Assembly: GCA_949825025.1 (NCBI GenBank)
Contig: OX463785.1
Location: 13,579,971 to 13,643,970, forward strand
DNA length: 64,000 bases
Direction of reading: 5' to 3'
Source: Siphlonurus alternatus
Lineage: Eukaryota; Arthropoda; Insecta; Ephemeroptera; Siphlonuridae
Part shown: piece after piece, positions 39,599 to 52,224 of the stretch
Layout: every line of letters begins with the position of its first letter
Numbering within the stretch: the first letter of the stretch is position 1
Program-made: the position numbers and the translations under genes
The notes under the pieces: model-generated
Database searches by the model: none
What the model was told of the DNA's origin: nothing
The model's input: the letters and a program-made list of their open reading frames with translations, nothing else

Positions 39599-40002
39599 CA
39601 ACTGGCGATGCTAAAGGATTTGTAGAGAGAAAATTTTATAAAAATGTAATTGGAAAGAATGGAAATTGAAAAGCAAGATATTTACTTAAAAAAATAATGT
39701 ATCTATTTAAAATTATTTCTATTAAAACTCCCTGATTGAATAATTTTGCTGTATGTGTTTTTTCATGCAGTATTAAGTTCTCTGTAAAATCTGTAAAATT
39801 GTAATTTATAATATATCTACATACATGCATGTTATTATTTATTTATGCATGGTTTCAATTGTTGTCAATATATTTATCCAAATTGACAACTCTAAAATAG
39901 ATCCATTTGGATTTTGAAAAATCTACCATTTTTTTATATATTGCTTTCGAGTTATGATAATTTAGTACATTTCAGTTGTAAGTAATTTTAGTTATAAAGG
40001 TT

Positions 40003-40141
40003 GGTATTCACGAAGAGTTAAGGAGCGTTTTATTAGGGAGAGATATTTTAAGAAGCGTTTTTTATACCAGGTAACAGGTAAGAAAAATGCTTCTTAAAAT
40101 ATATCTCCCTAACACGTTCCTTAACTCTTCGTGAATACCAC
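40003..40141. mobile_element. Family C foldback element, copy 2
   Basis: The ends are GGTATTCACGAAGAGTTAAG and its exact complement at the right (CTTAACTCTTCGTGAATACC). The arms continue through GGAGCGTTTTATTAGGGAGA and AAGAAGC to a core CCAGGTAACAGGTAAGAAAA, shared with 17840-17870. The long perfect arms suggest a fairly young copy. Confidence 0.8.
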
Positions 40142-40469
40142 CAAAATCTCCAAATCTAGTCCAGATTTTAAACTTTTCATTATTTTCATGAAAATGAAAC
40201 TATAATAGGCTTAAATTATTCAAATTGGAAACTAATGTTCTTTTTGTACTTCAAGCTAAAAGCAGTTGGTAATATTAATATTATCTATAAGAATTAAATT
40301 TGTCAATTAAAACTAATTCACTAATTTATTTTACATGTACCAATCCATTTACTATAAAACTAATACAAAATTTCTTGAGTTATTTCTTAACAAAAGTATT
40401 AATTTAATTTATAAAAACTTTTTACTATGTCTATCATATCTTATATTTTAACTATATCTTGGTAAGAGA

Positions 40470-40690
40470 ATGTCGTGTTATTATTTGAATCCAAACGAGA
40501 AATATCATCAACAGAAACAGCAGCATGGGCGGTGATGAGAGGGTGGAAACGTCCCCCTAATCTCCCCCTCCTCTCTTGTATAACGTCACGCTGGTCTCTC
40601 CAGGGACACCCTACCCTCTCTACCCTCCCACCCTCGCACTTCGCAAGATCGGATTTTGTGTTTCTTCTTCTTCTTCTCCTTTGACCTCAC
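40470..40690. other. GC-raised pyrimidine-rich island
   Basis: The stretch GCAGCATGGGCGGTGATGAG to CTCTACCCTCCCACCCTCGC stands out from AT-rich flanks and has a plus-strand frame of 69 codons. That frame has no splice borders and its end is leucine-rich from TTCTTCTTCTTCT. It is more likely a pyrimidine-rich spacer than coding. Confidence 0.3.
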
Positions 40691-41049
40691 GCCTTCTATA
40701 AGGTGTAAACATAATGTTTTTGTTTTTCTTATTTACATTTCACAATAAGTTAAATAATAACTTTGATGAGAAATCCATTACCTCAGAACCAAATCATATT
40801 ATTTCTATCAAAATTCAGTAATTTTTAATTACTGATAATGGCTCAATTTCTTAAATCAAATAATTGAAATTCTTATACCAGTTTTTAATATGAAATTTTC
40901 TCACCTGTCTTATCATTAACTTAAAAGCATTTACATAAATTTTAAAATGAAAATTGTGATACATGTTTTACAATTTCGTTCAACCATGCATTAAGTTTTA
41001 AACTTTAAAGTAATATGGACAACTTTTGCCACTTTTTATTGCAATTCGA

Positions 41050-41268
41050 ATAGAGAACCTCGAGTTATGTACTATCAATTTTTCAGGTTTTCTTTTAAAC
41101 CTCCAATATCTAACACCCTTAAAATCATGCTTCAAAACGCTATTACGTCATCGTCATGCAAGTATTTAACATGCAAGCATAGAAGGCGTTGCATGACTAT
41201 GACGTCATAGTGCTTTGCAGCATGATTTTAAAAGTGTAATAAAAAAATTTTGACTCGAGGTCCCCTAT
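41050..41268. mobile_element. Family E MITE, copy 4
   Basis: The ends are ATAGAGAACCTCGAGTTATG and, complemented, ATAGGGGACCTCGAGTCAAA. The interior pairs AAAATCATGCTTCAAAACGC and TACGTCATCGTCATGCAA with GCATGACTATGACGTCATAG and GCTTTGCAGCATGATTTTA. At 219 bp this is the best-preserved E copy. Confidence 0.8.
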
Positions 41269-41269
41269 C

Positions 41270-43430
41270 CATATATACATATGTAATACAAATTCATGCA
41301 GGCTCTCTCATATTAATTTTTAACACAACAATCCATGCAGGCATAATACAAAAGTTTGTTTGCTATATTATAATTATTTTTATACCTTCATTTAGACAAT
41401 ATTAATAATAATTTCTACTTTTCTCGTCATAATGAAAATCTTAATAATAATAATTATACTAAAAACATAATAAAATAATTTTTAATCAAACAAGATAATA
41501 CTTAAGATTAAGTTTTACATAATAAAGCAAGTTACAGAGAACAACTACAAGTATACAAGTAAGTATATATCCAGTCTAGTTCATTTGGTTGACCACAACA
41601 CCCCCCTTGAGAAAACAATCCGTTCTTCTTGCTTCAAAAACTTAACGTGTAGTAAGACTAAAAACATGTGCCCTTAATCAGTCTACCATGTAAGACGTTA
41701 ACCACAATATAAACTTTGTAGCAAGTAGGCAGCAAACCTTATAATACTTCTTCCCACTCTATGTTGCAGTAGCTTTACGTACACTTTATTTATTATATAT
41801 ATTTTACAACATAATGATCATATATAAAGTCAATGCACCAGACCATTGTAATTTATATATAATATATGTTTTTATATATATTTAGTGTTTCATTATTTCT
41901 TGACAAAATTGCATAATTGATGCTTCAATTGTTTATTTTAGTGTCTATATTTAGAACAGATTTATATAAAAGTAATACAGAATTTTTAAAACACTGTATA
42001 ATTGTTTTCTTGCTATTTTCATTTTTTTTTTCTAATATATAAAAACAGTGAGTTTTATATTGATGATATTGATGATTATTGAGTACTTTGAACAAATCTG
42101 ACACTATATTTAAATTTTACTATAGTTAAAATAAACTGTTTGAGAACTCGTATAAGTAAATAGCTTTTCAAAAATCTAAATTGATTCAATTTTTTGTCTA
42201 TCTATATACATTTTAAAATTCATTAAAACATATGTATCTATATCATGCTATTCGTTATATTGTCTAAATACAAAAACTTGGGTACCAACATAGATTCAGT
42301 TACATTATGGAATTTCAAGATCCGTTATAATTATGCAGCATTAGTAGCTATTTACTTAGGTTCATTTTAAAATACTTAATAAAAATTGTGCCTAATAAAT
42401 CTATCAACATGCATCCTACAGCTGCATTTTATAATCTTCTGGTTACAATATATTCTAATTTAACTATGCTAATCTTAAAACAAAACCCACACTGAAATTA
42501 TTCATAATTTTCATTCAACCATTTTATTAAATCTAATTTTATAGACTATGCTGAGGTGAAATCTATAAATATAACATCCATCATGGGTAAACTATTGTGT
42601 TAAAGATGTTGTTCCTGTAAATATTTACCATGCTTTGATGCTTTTATAAATTTGAAGACTTATAATTATGTCATTTTTTTTTTCTTGTAACCAGCCTTAT
42701 TTCATATTATAATTACCTATTTATAGTTTCAGTTTTATTCTAAAATAGTTTGTAATTTATGATATTTTGTGTGTTGAAATTTTTAATAAAGTAATGTATT
42801 TTTCTATATACACGGTAATATCTTAGAATTCTTTGATAACATTGTCTAGTTGAAGTTTCATATGTTATTATTATTATGGTGATTTATTTATTAAAACAAT
42901 CGCCTGTGAAATTAAATGTTTTCAATTTTAAAGAAATCGAGTCTACAGATATTAATTTTTTTATATAAGTCAAGGATTCAGTTGTAACTTTTATGAATAA
43001 ACTATTTCGTGTACACTGTATTTCAAAAAAGTTAAATCTGCAGTGACCATCACTTTTATTTTCTTTCTTTTTTTACCATTATTATTAGAACACACACCTT
43101 ACTTCATGTAATGGCTTAAATTGCTAGTGTTACCAAGCATACACAAAATGCAGACAAGATTGCACAAAAATTAAACTATTATACTTTTGAATCTCTGCAC
43201 AAGCCAATTAACAATAGCAAATTCAAATTTGAAATGCAGTTTACGTACAATTTTTCCTGTTCAATATATTTGTTATAACTTTACCGAAAGTAAACTTTCA
43301 TCAGCGTGTAATGTGATCAAAAATTGTCAATTTACACTGCATGATGACCAAAAATTCAATATGAAGTATATGAAATTAAATTATTTATCAAACGTTCCAT
43401 CCCGGATAAACAGGCTATACCTTACTTAAA
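41270..43430. other. AT-rich non-coding stretch
   Basis: Spacer upstream of the candidate locus at 43439. The open frame at 43187-43429 ends just before the acceptor there and shows no signals of its own. Confidence 0.45.
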
Positions 43431-43438
43431 TATTGCAG

Positions 43439-43524
43439 GTATAGATCAGTATGCTTGAGGCAATGGTGTGCGATCGAGGATTGGCGAGTGAGCAAGCGTT
43501 GATGCGAGATAGTTTAATTAACAG
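43439..43524 (+). CDS. Possible initial coding exon (5' UTR plus 24 codons)
   Basis: An 86-base segment sits between an acceptor (TTAAATATTGCAG, ending 43438) and a good donor (AACAG|GTGAGG, GT at 43525). An in-frame TAG at 43442 precedes an ATG at 43451, which opens 24 codons plus two bases up to the donor. The peptide starts MLEAMVCDRG and ends MRDSLIN. This layout fits an exon that carries the end of a 5' UTR and the start of translation. G+C is near half and CpG is frequent (CGATCG, GGCGAG, AAGCG), unlike the flanks. The protein was not recognised, and no downstream exon in matching phase was identified. It may instead be a non-coding exon or chance. Confidence 0.33.
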
Positions 43525-43820
43525 GTGAGGCAAGGAGACATTATCGTGTCGTGTCACCCCTTAGTATCTCTCTTTCTCTCACTCTGTCATTTAAAAAAAA
43601 AGTCTCTGTTCTCATTCTTTTCTCCCATATTTTGTCTTCTTTGTATCCCTTAAAAACTCTTTGATATATTTCCATCTCTTTTCCTCTATTATATACACTC
43701 CATTCAAATAAAAAAATGTATTAGTAATACATTTTTTGTAAATTTTATTTGAATGTTGGTGTACACCTCTGTACAAAACTTCTGTTCTGTTTTATACCTA
43801 TGTAAAATATTATGGGAAAA

Positions 43821-44014
43821 CTACAGACTTTGATATAATCTATTAGTAGAAGCTGTCTCAAGTGTATTATATCTCTCTGTGTGTATATAATTTCTCTGTC
43901 CTCTCCCTTCATCTGCTGTGTCGCTCGCGGGTGTCGCGGTAGATGAAGCATGCGGCAAGTAGGGAGGAGGATGCTGCGGTCCATTCTGATCTCCTCCTGG
44001 TGGTAGTGATGGTG
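43821..44014 (-). CDS. Possible proline-rich terminal exon
   Basis: Read on the minus strand, a good acceptor (ATCTGCTCTTAG, with a branch-like TTACTGAT about 18 bases upstream) opens a frame of 63 codons ending in TAG at 43823-43821. An AATAAA signal lies about 70 bases downstream (43749-43744). The first half is low-complexity and rich in P, G, S, T, A and H (for example GGDQNGPQHPPPYLPHASS), the kind of linker seen in regulatory proteins. The second half is polar and turns AT-rich towards the stop. A second minus frame (HHHYHQEEIRMD...) is also open, so the frame is not certain. It may belong to the same locus as the plus-strand exon 300 bases away or to an overlapping gene. No domain was recognised. 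Confidence 0.28.
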
Positions 44015-44149
44015 CTAAGAGCAGATCTCATCAGTAACCGCTACACCCTTACTACTAATCAATACTTGATGAATGCCCCCGGGTGTCCTAAATAAGTGAC
44101 AGACATGCTCTGCAGACCTCGTCATGTTACACCACCAGCTATAATATAA

Positions 44150-45892
44150 TACCGATATATTATATTATATTATAGTATATATATATATATAGGTACTGGA
44201 CAGTGTATTACCAACTTACAGCATATACTGCATGATATCTATTAACATGCATCAACGTTTCTCATAATATAGAAAGGAGTTTTATTTGCATTTTTTTCAG
44301 TTATTATTTATTTATTCATTTATTCATTTATTTATTTATTTTCATTTTAAGGCAGGTATACCAGAGAATACATAATTATGTTGGGTCTACTTATTCTATA
44401 TATATCTTAATTATTATTATTATTTTTATTTACAATTTAATTTTTAAATGACATTTACAAGCTACATTATACCAAACAAAAATCAACATGAGTGACGCAT
44501 TGAAGTCATTCTATTATCTAGTACAGTTCAAAACGTATGTAACTGCTTAATTCATATTTATTTTATTTATAAATCTTAAACGTTTTCATGCAACTTATTT
44601 GTAATATTTAGATATTAGAATTTGAAATCGTCGATCAATGCTTATTTTACAATATTTAGTTTCAAATAAAACTAATAAAATCAAATTTTAAGATATCGTT
44701 AATATTTAAATACAATTGAATTTAATACATTGGATGATTGGACCATAGTTCGTACTATTACAATGTCCTTTATATAGAAATATTACTTAAAAAATATAGT
44801 ATATATTTATTTAAATACAACTTAAAATATAATACAGAAATCAACTCACAAAAGTAATGAGAAGATGCACCTGCAGATAAAATATGCAGGTATTTTAATT
44901 TCCAATTGCCAGTCGAAAAATATGCTAAAAAAATTAAAATGTTCATAAAAGTCCAGAAACCATGCTTTCTACATCCGCAACGTTACTCTTTTTTTTTTTT
45001 TTTTTTTTTTTACATAAAATTTGTAACCGTGTATAACAAGGACAATATTTTCTTGTTAGTGATATTGAGAGTATGATGGTCGGGTTGGTATATAATATAA
45101 TACACCAAAAAACTTAACAGTATTATAGAGTATGGTGTCCTCTTACTCTTCCTAATGCATAACTCATGTCCCTTATAAAAATGGCAGCATACATTAAATG
45201 CTGATGTTCGTGCTTGTGCTTATCAGGAAGCAAAAGCGATGGTGGAAGTTTGCCCTCTACCGCTTGCTTCCTTTTTTATTTTATTTTATCATATACCTTC
45301 CCGCGTCGCAGTTTTCAGTTTAATTAGTAGAAAAAAAAATTAATTCATTATTATGACACAAAATCATGCGATCATTTTTCATTGTAAATAATTAACCAAT
45401 TATTTTACGTCATATTTATAACACTTGTTTTATAATATAAAGGTCTCTCATAGAGTTATTATTAATATATAATAATAATTATATTCTGATTTTAATTATT
45501 TATAATCTAATTATTGAATAAAATTTTTCTAGTTTATTTTTTTCTATTAATTTTTATATTATATAATTATACAGTATATTATTCAAAACATGCATACTCA
45601 TTCTATGAATTATAATAATTAATTAATTCTGTTGATTGTGGTTTTATATTAAAAATAGAAATGTTTAAATACAAACTTTACAACTTTTCAAATGAAATTA
45701 AAAATTATGAAAACTTTTTTTTTTTTAATTTATTTCTACAAATCAAGTTAAAAAAGGCTGTGATATTTTAAAATACATTAATTACTAGGTTCATAATATC
45801 CGTTGTGAAAGAGATAAGATGATTTTGAAATTGTTTATGCACGTTAACAAAAAGTTATATTTTCTATACAAGTTAATTGTTAACTAATACAA
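44150..45892. other. AT-rich non-coding stretch
   Basis: Spacer with TA-rich sequence at 44155-44192, an imperfect ATTT run at 44305-44345 and a T-run at 44991-45011. The patch 45190-45300 is slightly GC-raised without a frame. Confidence 0.5.
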
Positions 45893-46024
45893 TAGCTCTG
45901 TTCGTAAATAGTTAAATACACAATCAGAAAGAATTGATTTTTATTGATAAACCTTTTGTACATGTAACATAAGGTTCAATAATAAAAATCGATTCTGCTT
46001 ATTGTTTATTTACGAACAGAGCTA
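45893..46024. mobile_element. MITE with TAGCTCTGTTCGTAAATA ends
   Basis: TAGCTCTGTTCGTAAATA at the left is perfectly matched by TATTTACGAACAGAGCTA at the right. Inner arms GATTTTTATTGATAAACC and GGTTCAATAATAAAAATC pair too. It is 132 bp and non-coding. Terminal TA on both sides would suit a TA target duplication but is not proof. Confidence 0.75.
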
Positions 46025-47119
46025 ATATTATTGTTAACAACTTTTAAAAGTATTAGTTTTATTTGTAAATATTTGATTAGACGAGTAATTAATATTCAAC
46101 ATCGCAGTAATAATGTTCAAAATCAAAGAGATTGAAAAAAATGCATGGGAGCAACTTGTAATTCAAAATTAAGTGTCATGCAGAGTGTAAATTAACCTTT
46201 TTAATTATATATATTATTGCTGGCAACGTAGTGCTAATAAAGTAGTTTTCTGGCATTGCGGATTTTATATAAATGTGTGTAATATTTAAATCCAAGTTAT
46301 CATCATTATTAATTAGTAGTCTACACATAATTTTGTCAAATTTACGATTAAAAATCAAATCTTGCAATGGTATTTGTAATATAATATTAGGTTACATTAT
46401 AAATAGAACTGTTTTTATTCTATACTGTAGCATACGGTTTTCTCATTGCGTATATACACCACACTTTGAATATTATTAATACAATACACTAGTATAATAC
46501 ATACAGCAGAATAATTTCACCTCCCACCTTGAACCAGAGTAGAATAAAGTTGCGTGCTGTGGGGTGGTCGCAGTAAATGAAGTGCCGTGTTTACTGGTTT
46601 GTGTTTTGTAACAACAAAATCCGAGGTCTTATAAGACTTTGGTAAGCCACTCATTGTTATAGTAGCAAAACTGTATAATAAGAAAACAAAACACAAATGA
46701 AATAAAAACAATATTTTATGTTAGGATTCATTAGATTGTGGTATGTATTATGATAAAAGGGATCATGTAAATATGTTTAAATGAATTATTGCACTTTTAA
46801 AGGAAATCCTTTATTTTGTATAAGTTAATGAAATGCAATACATTAAAGATTTTAAACCTGTTAAATTCTTTTTTTGTAATCCAGGTAACAAATCCTTTCA
46901 CAGGTATTTTGTTATACTTTTTGGTACATATTTTGGCGAGTATTTATATAGTTTATATACAGTAATAATAGAGGTAATAAAATAAATAAACTAAATAAAA
47001 TAAAATATTGCACTGCGTACACCCTACATTACATCTTCTGTTTCTGTCTTTTGTAACAAATAAATTTCGTGACACTCGAAATGTAACACAAGAGTTAGAA
47101 AATCGTTTATTTTTAAGAC

Positions 47120-47150
<31 letters not shown>

Positions 47151-48589
47151 GGTGTTCTTTTTTACTTTCCCCAAAATTTCCATTCTTATATTTTCAGCAA
47201 AATGTAGTGCTACATAGCAGATTATGCAGGGAAAACGTTTTATCTGTTCTGAAATATAGTCATATTAAAACTTTTTTTCTCCAAATTTAAACAAAATCAA
47301 CCATTTTAAGTTAAACATAATATATAGCAACTCAGTTTTTGGTCAAAACGATGTGCAGTGCGTTTTATAGACCTTTTTTCTCTTTATTGGTATATAATCA
47401 TTTACCATATTTTTTTAATTAATCCAAAATCTTTCAATTTGACCAATGTTATCTCATCAGAATGTAATTTAGTACTCTAACTTGATGTTTTGTTATTGAT
47501 GCAAATTTTATATTTTGCACATAAAGCAAAATTAGCGAAGTTTTTAGTATATAACACTTGAAAATTCCTGCACCTTGATTTCTTACAACAATTTTAACAA
47601 ATAAATTCTGTTGTTCAAACTATATAAAGTAACTTATTATTACAAAAATGTAGTATAATATTTTAAAAAATGAATTGTTTTCTACTGTAGAAAAAGAAAA
47701 AAAGTCATTTCTAATGGTTACGATGACTAGATGTAATGCCTGGCGTTTTTGGTAATTAGAAATATGGTAAGGGTAGGATTAAATGGAGTGAATAGTCTAC
47801 AATGAAACTTGTGACAGCAATGACTCTTACATTTTTTATGTGATTTTAACTCTCTGAAAGCAAACTATGTATATAAGCTAAAAAATAAAATAAAAGTCGC
47901 GAAACTCAGTTGAAAATTAACGGCTCTATCTGTTAAAATGGTAAAAACCTTTTTTTATTATTATTATTGCTATAAGTCAACCATGCTTTTATATTATATA
48001 GGAGTATAATTTGAGATATGTTTTAAAATCAAGCAAATCATAACTTTTGATAACTCGTGGCTGAAAATGAATTAATGTTTTATCTTTCTTTTTTTTTTAC
48101 TTTTTTTTATTACAATATATTTTTTTTAAAACTTCTAAAAGTAATAATCATAAAGAAAATTAAGAAGTAAGAATAAGAAATCTACCAAGTAATCATTTCT
48201 TCTTATATAAAATGCTATTAATTATTCATGATATTTGTTAAAAATTAGATTTTTTTTTATAATGTAATATAATTGTGATATAGTGACTACAAAGAAATTA
48301 CATTTTTTTTTAATTATTTAAACTTTAGCATTAACTTTTTTTTATTCTTTTTCATGATGCAATTTATAGATATTAGTTAGGGTAAAAATAACTTGTATTT
48401 CTACCCTCGATTTGTTCTAGTCTAACATGTTAGTTTGTGTTTATTTTTGTTTATTATGCTTTTTTATATTCGAATATATTATAATTATAATGTTAAAATT
48501 ACCATATTATACTGTTTCTCCGGATAGTTTTACATGTTGATAATTCTGACAATTTATTATTATTGCATGAAGGTGTTTTGACTGAATGA
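46025..48589. other. AT-rich non-coding stretch
   Basis: No supported exon. A minus frame at 46517-46711 and another at 46953-47183, which crosses a TA array, lack borders and recognisable content. Confidence 0.5.
47119..47143. repeat. (TA)n microsatellite, short
   Basis: About 12 TA units followed by ATATATAGG. Confidence 0.9.
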
Positions 48590-48905
48590 AGTATCGACCT
48601 AATTTTTTTATTGCAGAAATGGATAGAGGGTGCAAAGTTATGCTACCCTGATTTTTTCAGATTTTTTACAGCCCTGAAACTATTTTTAAAAATGAATGAA
48701 AGTCCTTTTTGTGACATCACGCGGCGGCAAGTCCTATCTTTTTCTTAAGGAGAGACGCCTCGTGACGTCACAAAAAGGACTTTCAACAATTTTTTAAAAA
48801 TACTTCCAGGGCTGTAAAAAATCTGAAAAAAAATCAGGGTATAGCATAACTTTGCATCCTCTATCCATTTCTGCATGCAGTATAGAAAAATTTGAGGTTG
48901 ATACT
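48590..48905. mobile_element. Family F element, copy 2 (terminus type II)
   Basis: The outer motif AAGTATCGACCT is matched inversely by AGGTTGATACTT. Next come TGCAGAAATGGATAGAGG and its complement, then the family core (TTTTTTCAGATTTTTTACAG, GAAACTATTTTTAAAAA). AAAGTCCTTTTTGTGACATC faces its complement at the centre. The complementarity is long enough to form a hairpin of about 130 bp. Confidence 0.8.
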
Positions 48906-49624
48906 TTATTGTGACACCGACCATTCTAACTAAGGTTTCCATAGTTTTCTTAATCAATGTTTAGAATTTACTTAAAAGAAAACAACTGTTACTGTATAGG
49001 AATATAATAAACTATTGGCAATATAAATAAGTTACTTAGATATTTCCTTAATGTGTGAGGAACGTGACACTATCTACACGAAAAAACACATTTGATTTTC
49101 GTTATTTGAAGTGATAAACTTTCTTTTGAATATATTGTACTTTTTTTTTTTTTTTTTTTCGTTACTATTTACATGCGAATAAAATTTATCCATATAAAAT
49201 AAATTTTATTTGAACATAAAATCATGATTATAGCTATTCAGACCATTAAATTTATATTATATACCTGCCGACACATCATATTATAATGTAATATCATATA
49301 ATTCATTTGTAAATCACAATCAAAATATTTTTTTTCCTAGTAAAATATTTCCATCTAAATGACTTTATATAATCTAATAAATTTTAAACCATTTTTTTTT
49401 TAAGCTTCTATGTTCTTGTTCATAGATTTTTCTCTTGCTTGCTTTTTCGATTTTTTTAATATGTATGAACGATTTATAACATTCATAATATTAATTTGAA
49501 TTATCTTAATTTCCACTGAGGTACACACAAAACTAATGTTTGGAGAGAAAAGAAAGAGAAGAGAGAGAGAGAGAAAAAAAGGTCGACGTAGAGAGATTTT
49601 ACAGGATGAGTGAGTTTCGATAAA

Positions 49625-49770
49625 TCTCACGGGAATGTTAGTGGGTGATTCTGACTCAGATAATCCAGTGATGGGGAGGGGGGAGAGACCACCACTGGCT
49701 CGCCTGCCTGGCCGCTATTCACTCCATTAAACACTCACAATTTGACCAGAAGTCGCACAAATCTTTGTCT
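49625..49770. other. GC-raised island without a clear frame
   Basis: ACTCAGATAATCCAGTGATG, the run GGGGAGGGGGGAGAG and CTCGCCTGCCTGGCCGC form a composition spike. A short plus frame (MLVGDSDSDNPV...) is open but stops at TAA with no donor. No repeat partner was found in the window. Confidence 0.3.
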
Positions 49771-50086
49771 GAAACACCTAACTCGAAAAATTTTAATGGC
49801 TACTTTTTTTTCTATAATAATATATTATGTGTTTGTGCTACATTTTATGCATTAAATATTTTTATTCTACAAATTGTATAAATTCTTATAAATATAGTGG
49901 ATTTTAATTAATAAATTTAACTTTCAATTTATTTACTAATATTGGTTATTAAAATTTTAATGTCAAAACTTATTTTTTAACATCCGTTCCAGCACAACTG
50001 CTTTTTATCAGACACACTTCTGCACTGCCGAGATATTATAACAGTGCAAGGGATAAAATAGACAACCTACCTTAACTAACATTACC

Positions 50087-50161
<75 letters not shown>
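50087..50161. repeat. (TTTA)n microsatellite
   Basis: About 18 uninterrupted ATTT units, complementary in motif to the array at 20800. Confidence 0.95.
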
Positions 50162-50163
<2 letters not shown>

Positions 50164-51214
50164 ATCATACGCTGCTAAATCATGCGGTTCTGTGTGCAAC
50201 AGCCCTAATATTTTTATTTTAAAGCAACATTATTTCATGTCTTACATTAATTTATGACTAAATCTGTACAGTACTACTATTATATTTTACAAAATTATGA
50301 AACTTTATAAACATATATTTTTAGTGTAATCGAAGAACGTTTTAGTGATTCACAGATATAATCATTTTACATAAATTTAAAACAAATAACCATTATCAAA
50401 GACGTGTAACCTATTTCAATCTAATTGTTTTCCGTGCTAAATACGTTAATGACTTTTTAGTATCATCAATAATATATAAATAAAGATTATATCTCTCTAT
50501 GATATATTTGAATTTACATTTAATGCATGTTAATATAAAATTAGTTAAACATAAAATGATTTTTATCTCACTTTTCAAAAGTATTAAAAAATATATATAA
50601 TATATATTCATATTATTAGAAATATAAGGGAGAGCTTATTTGTCAAAGTCATCACCATACATTGTTAAATTAGGTAATTTTAATTTAGATGAAGAGAATG
50701 ATATATAATAACGTATATATAGTATAGTAGACACTGTTCATACATCTCATCATGTCATGTCTCATCATGTATAACTAATTATCGCTTAGTGTTTCGTTAA
50801 TATATAGAGGAGAGAGAAAATATAGTGGTAGTAGTTTTTTATCATCTCTCTCTCCAATCACCTTGATAAACAGGGGCGTGGCTCATTCTACCCAGGGGGG
50901 TGGGGGGGTGCAAGGTTAATCCGGGTGTCACCAAACACGTGATAAGGCTATTAGCACCAGTTATAGAAAGGGCACGAAAAATATATATAGAGGTACGATA
51001 ATAAATTAAATTCAATTTTAGATCATTAACTATATAATTACTATGTATATGATAGCATATGTGTTCAAATTTACACCTGTATAATGTTTATTAATTTATA
51101 TAGGAAGTAAAGGATATTTTGGAAATTTTCAGCTATATTTATTGAACTTTTTATTGATTTTTTTGTATCCTTCAACTGAACCCTGTTGTTAAAGTACTAG
51201 TCATAAGTGACTAA

Positions 51215-51354
51215 ATTTAAATTTCTGGCTCTTCGTGGACCCAACCTAACAATGCTTAGAATTTTACGGGTCCCTACCAAAACGGAACAGCCATGTCTTA
51301 GCAATCCATCCCAGCATTTGCCTTTATATATTTAGATTTGTAACTAAAGGAACC
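51215..51354 (-). repeat. Family G dispersed repeat, copy 2 (partial)
   Basis: GCAATCCATCCCAGCATTTG, CCTT then GTAACTAAAGGAA match GCAATCTATCCCGGTATTTG, CCTGTAACTAAGGGAA at 63477-63511. The match stops near 51354, six bases before the long hairpin, and an AT stretch (TATATATTTAGATT) is inserted in it. The upstream part to about 51215 is only loosely alignable. Confidence 0.5.
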
Positions 51355-51360
51355 CTTAGC

Positions 51361-51445
51361 GTACAGTACGCCGCGGCGAAAGTGGCTTCCTTATGCATGC
51401 ACGAAACATGCATGAGGAAGCCACTTTCTCCGCGGCGTACTGTAC
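51361..51445. repeat. Long near-perfect hairpin (39-bp arms, 7-base loop)
   Basis: The left arm GTACAGTACGCCGCGG, CG, AAAGTGGCTTCCT, T, ATGCATG is matched by the inverse CATGCAT...CCGCGGCGTACTGTAC. Of 39 positions 37 pair, around the loop CACGAAA. It is G+C-rich in an AT-rich region. It sits directly next to a partial family G copy. It could be a short foldback element, a small-RNA hairpin, or one terminus pair of an undescribed MITE. Confidence 0.85.
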
Positions 51446-51795
51446 ATGAGTCAGAGTAGCCACCAATAGTGCTGACCAGCAACTCGACCTATATATGGCC
51501 TCATAAAGTTAGTGCGAACCTAGTGGTAACTGCTGGAACTTCGTGCGTTTGGCGAGGATTGCTGTATATGATTAACATTGTAAAATCATATAAATGCTTT
51601 GTCGGCAGCCACAGCATAATTTTACAGAAATGACAACACCATAATTTGTTGTCAAATACTTTCGGACAAATATAAAATAATATTTCAACTTCGTAAGTGA
51701 TTTCTTTCCTAGAAATTTGATAATTTTTGTGATTCTCCCCTTGCTATAGGTGTTGCCGTATCCTTGAGATGCAAAGAGCAAAATTCTCAGACGTC

Positions 51796-51810
51796 AGCGC
51801 CATCTCTTGG
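51796..51810 (-). promoter_or_regulatory. CTCF-like motif CCAAGAGATGGCGCT
   Basis: On the minus strand, CCAAGAGATGGCGCT fits the known CTCF core (CCASYAGRKGGCRS) at 12 of 14 positions, including the invariant AGATGGCGC. It sits in a G+C-raised stretch about 350 bases from the long hairpin. A single motif match is weak evidence of binding. Confidence 0.35.
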
Positions 51811-52224
51811 TCCTTTATGTCCTCTATTATGGCCAGGTAGACTCGGAGGAGTTGGAGAAAGTCACTGTTTCACTACATGCCACATGTATATACATGCATG
51901 TAAGTCATGACCTCACCTGAACTCAAACAGTGTTGTCACATAAGCCAATTGAGTGAACTAATAATGATCTCTTCAGCACTTCAATTTGAGAAGTGTCCCA
52001 TTCTTATTGAACTTAACTGTACTTTTATATATTATTACATTTATTGTTAAGAATTTGAGAATTTTATATATGAGAGTATAGCAATACTATTTGATCAAGT
52101 ACTAGATATAATTTATTATATTTCATAACATTAATTTAAGATATTGCTAATTAATACTATATACCTATACTATTCTATGTCATATTTTAACGTCGGTATG
52201 AACATAAATTATGCCCTTTTCCAT

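Noticed and set aside
50875..50960. CAGGGGCGTGGCTCA resembling a hAT terminus
   Set aside because: No matching inverse end or duplication was found within a few kilobases.
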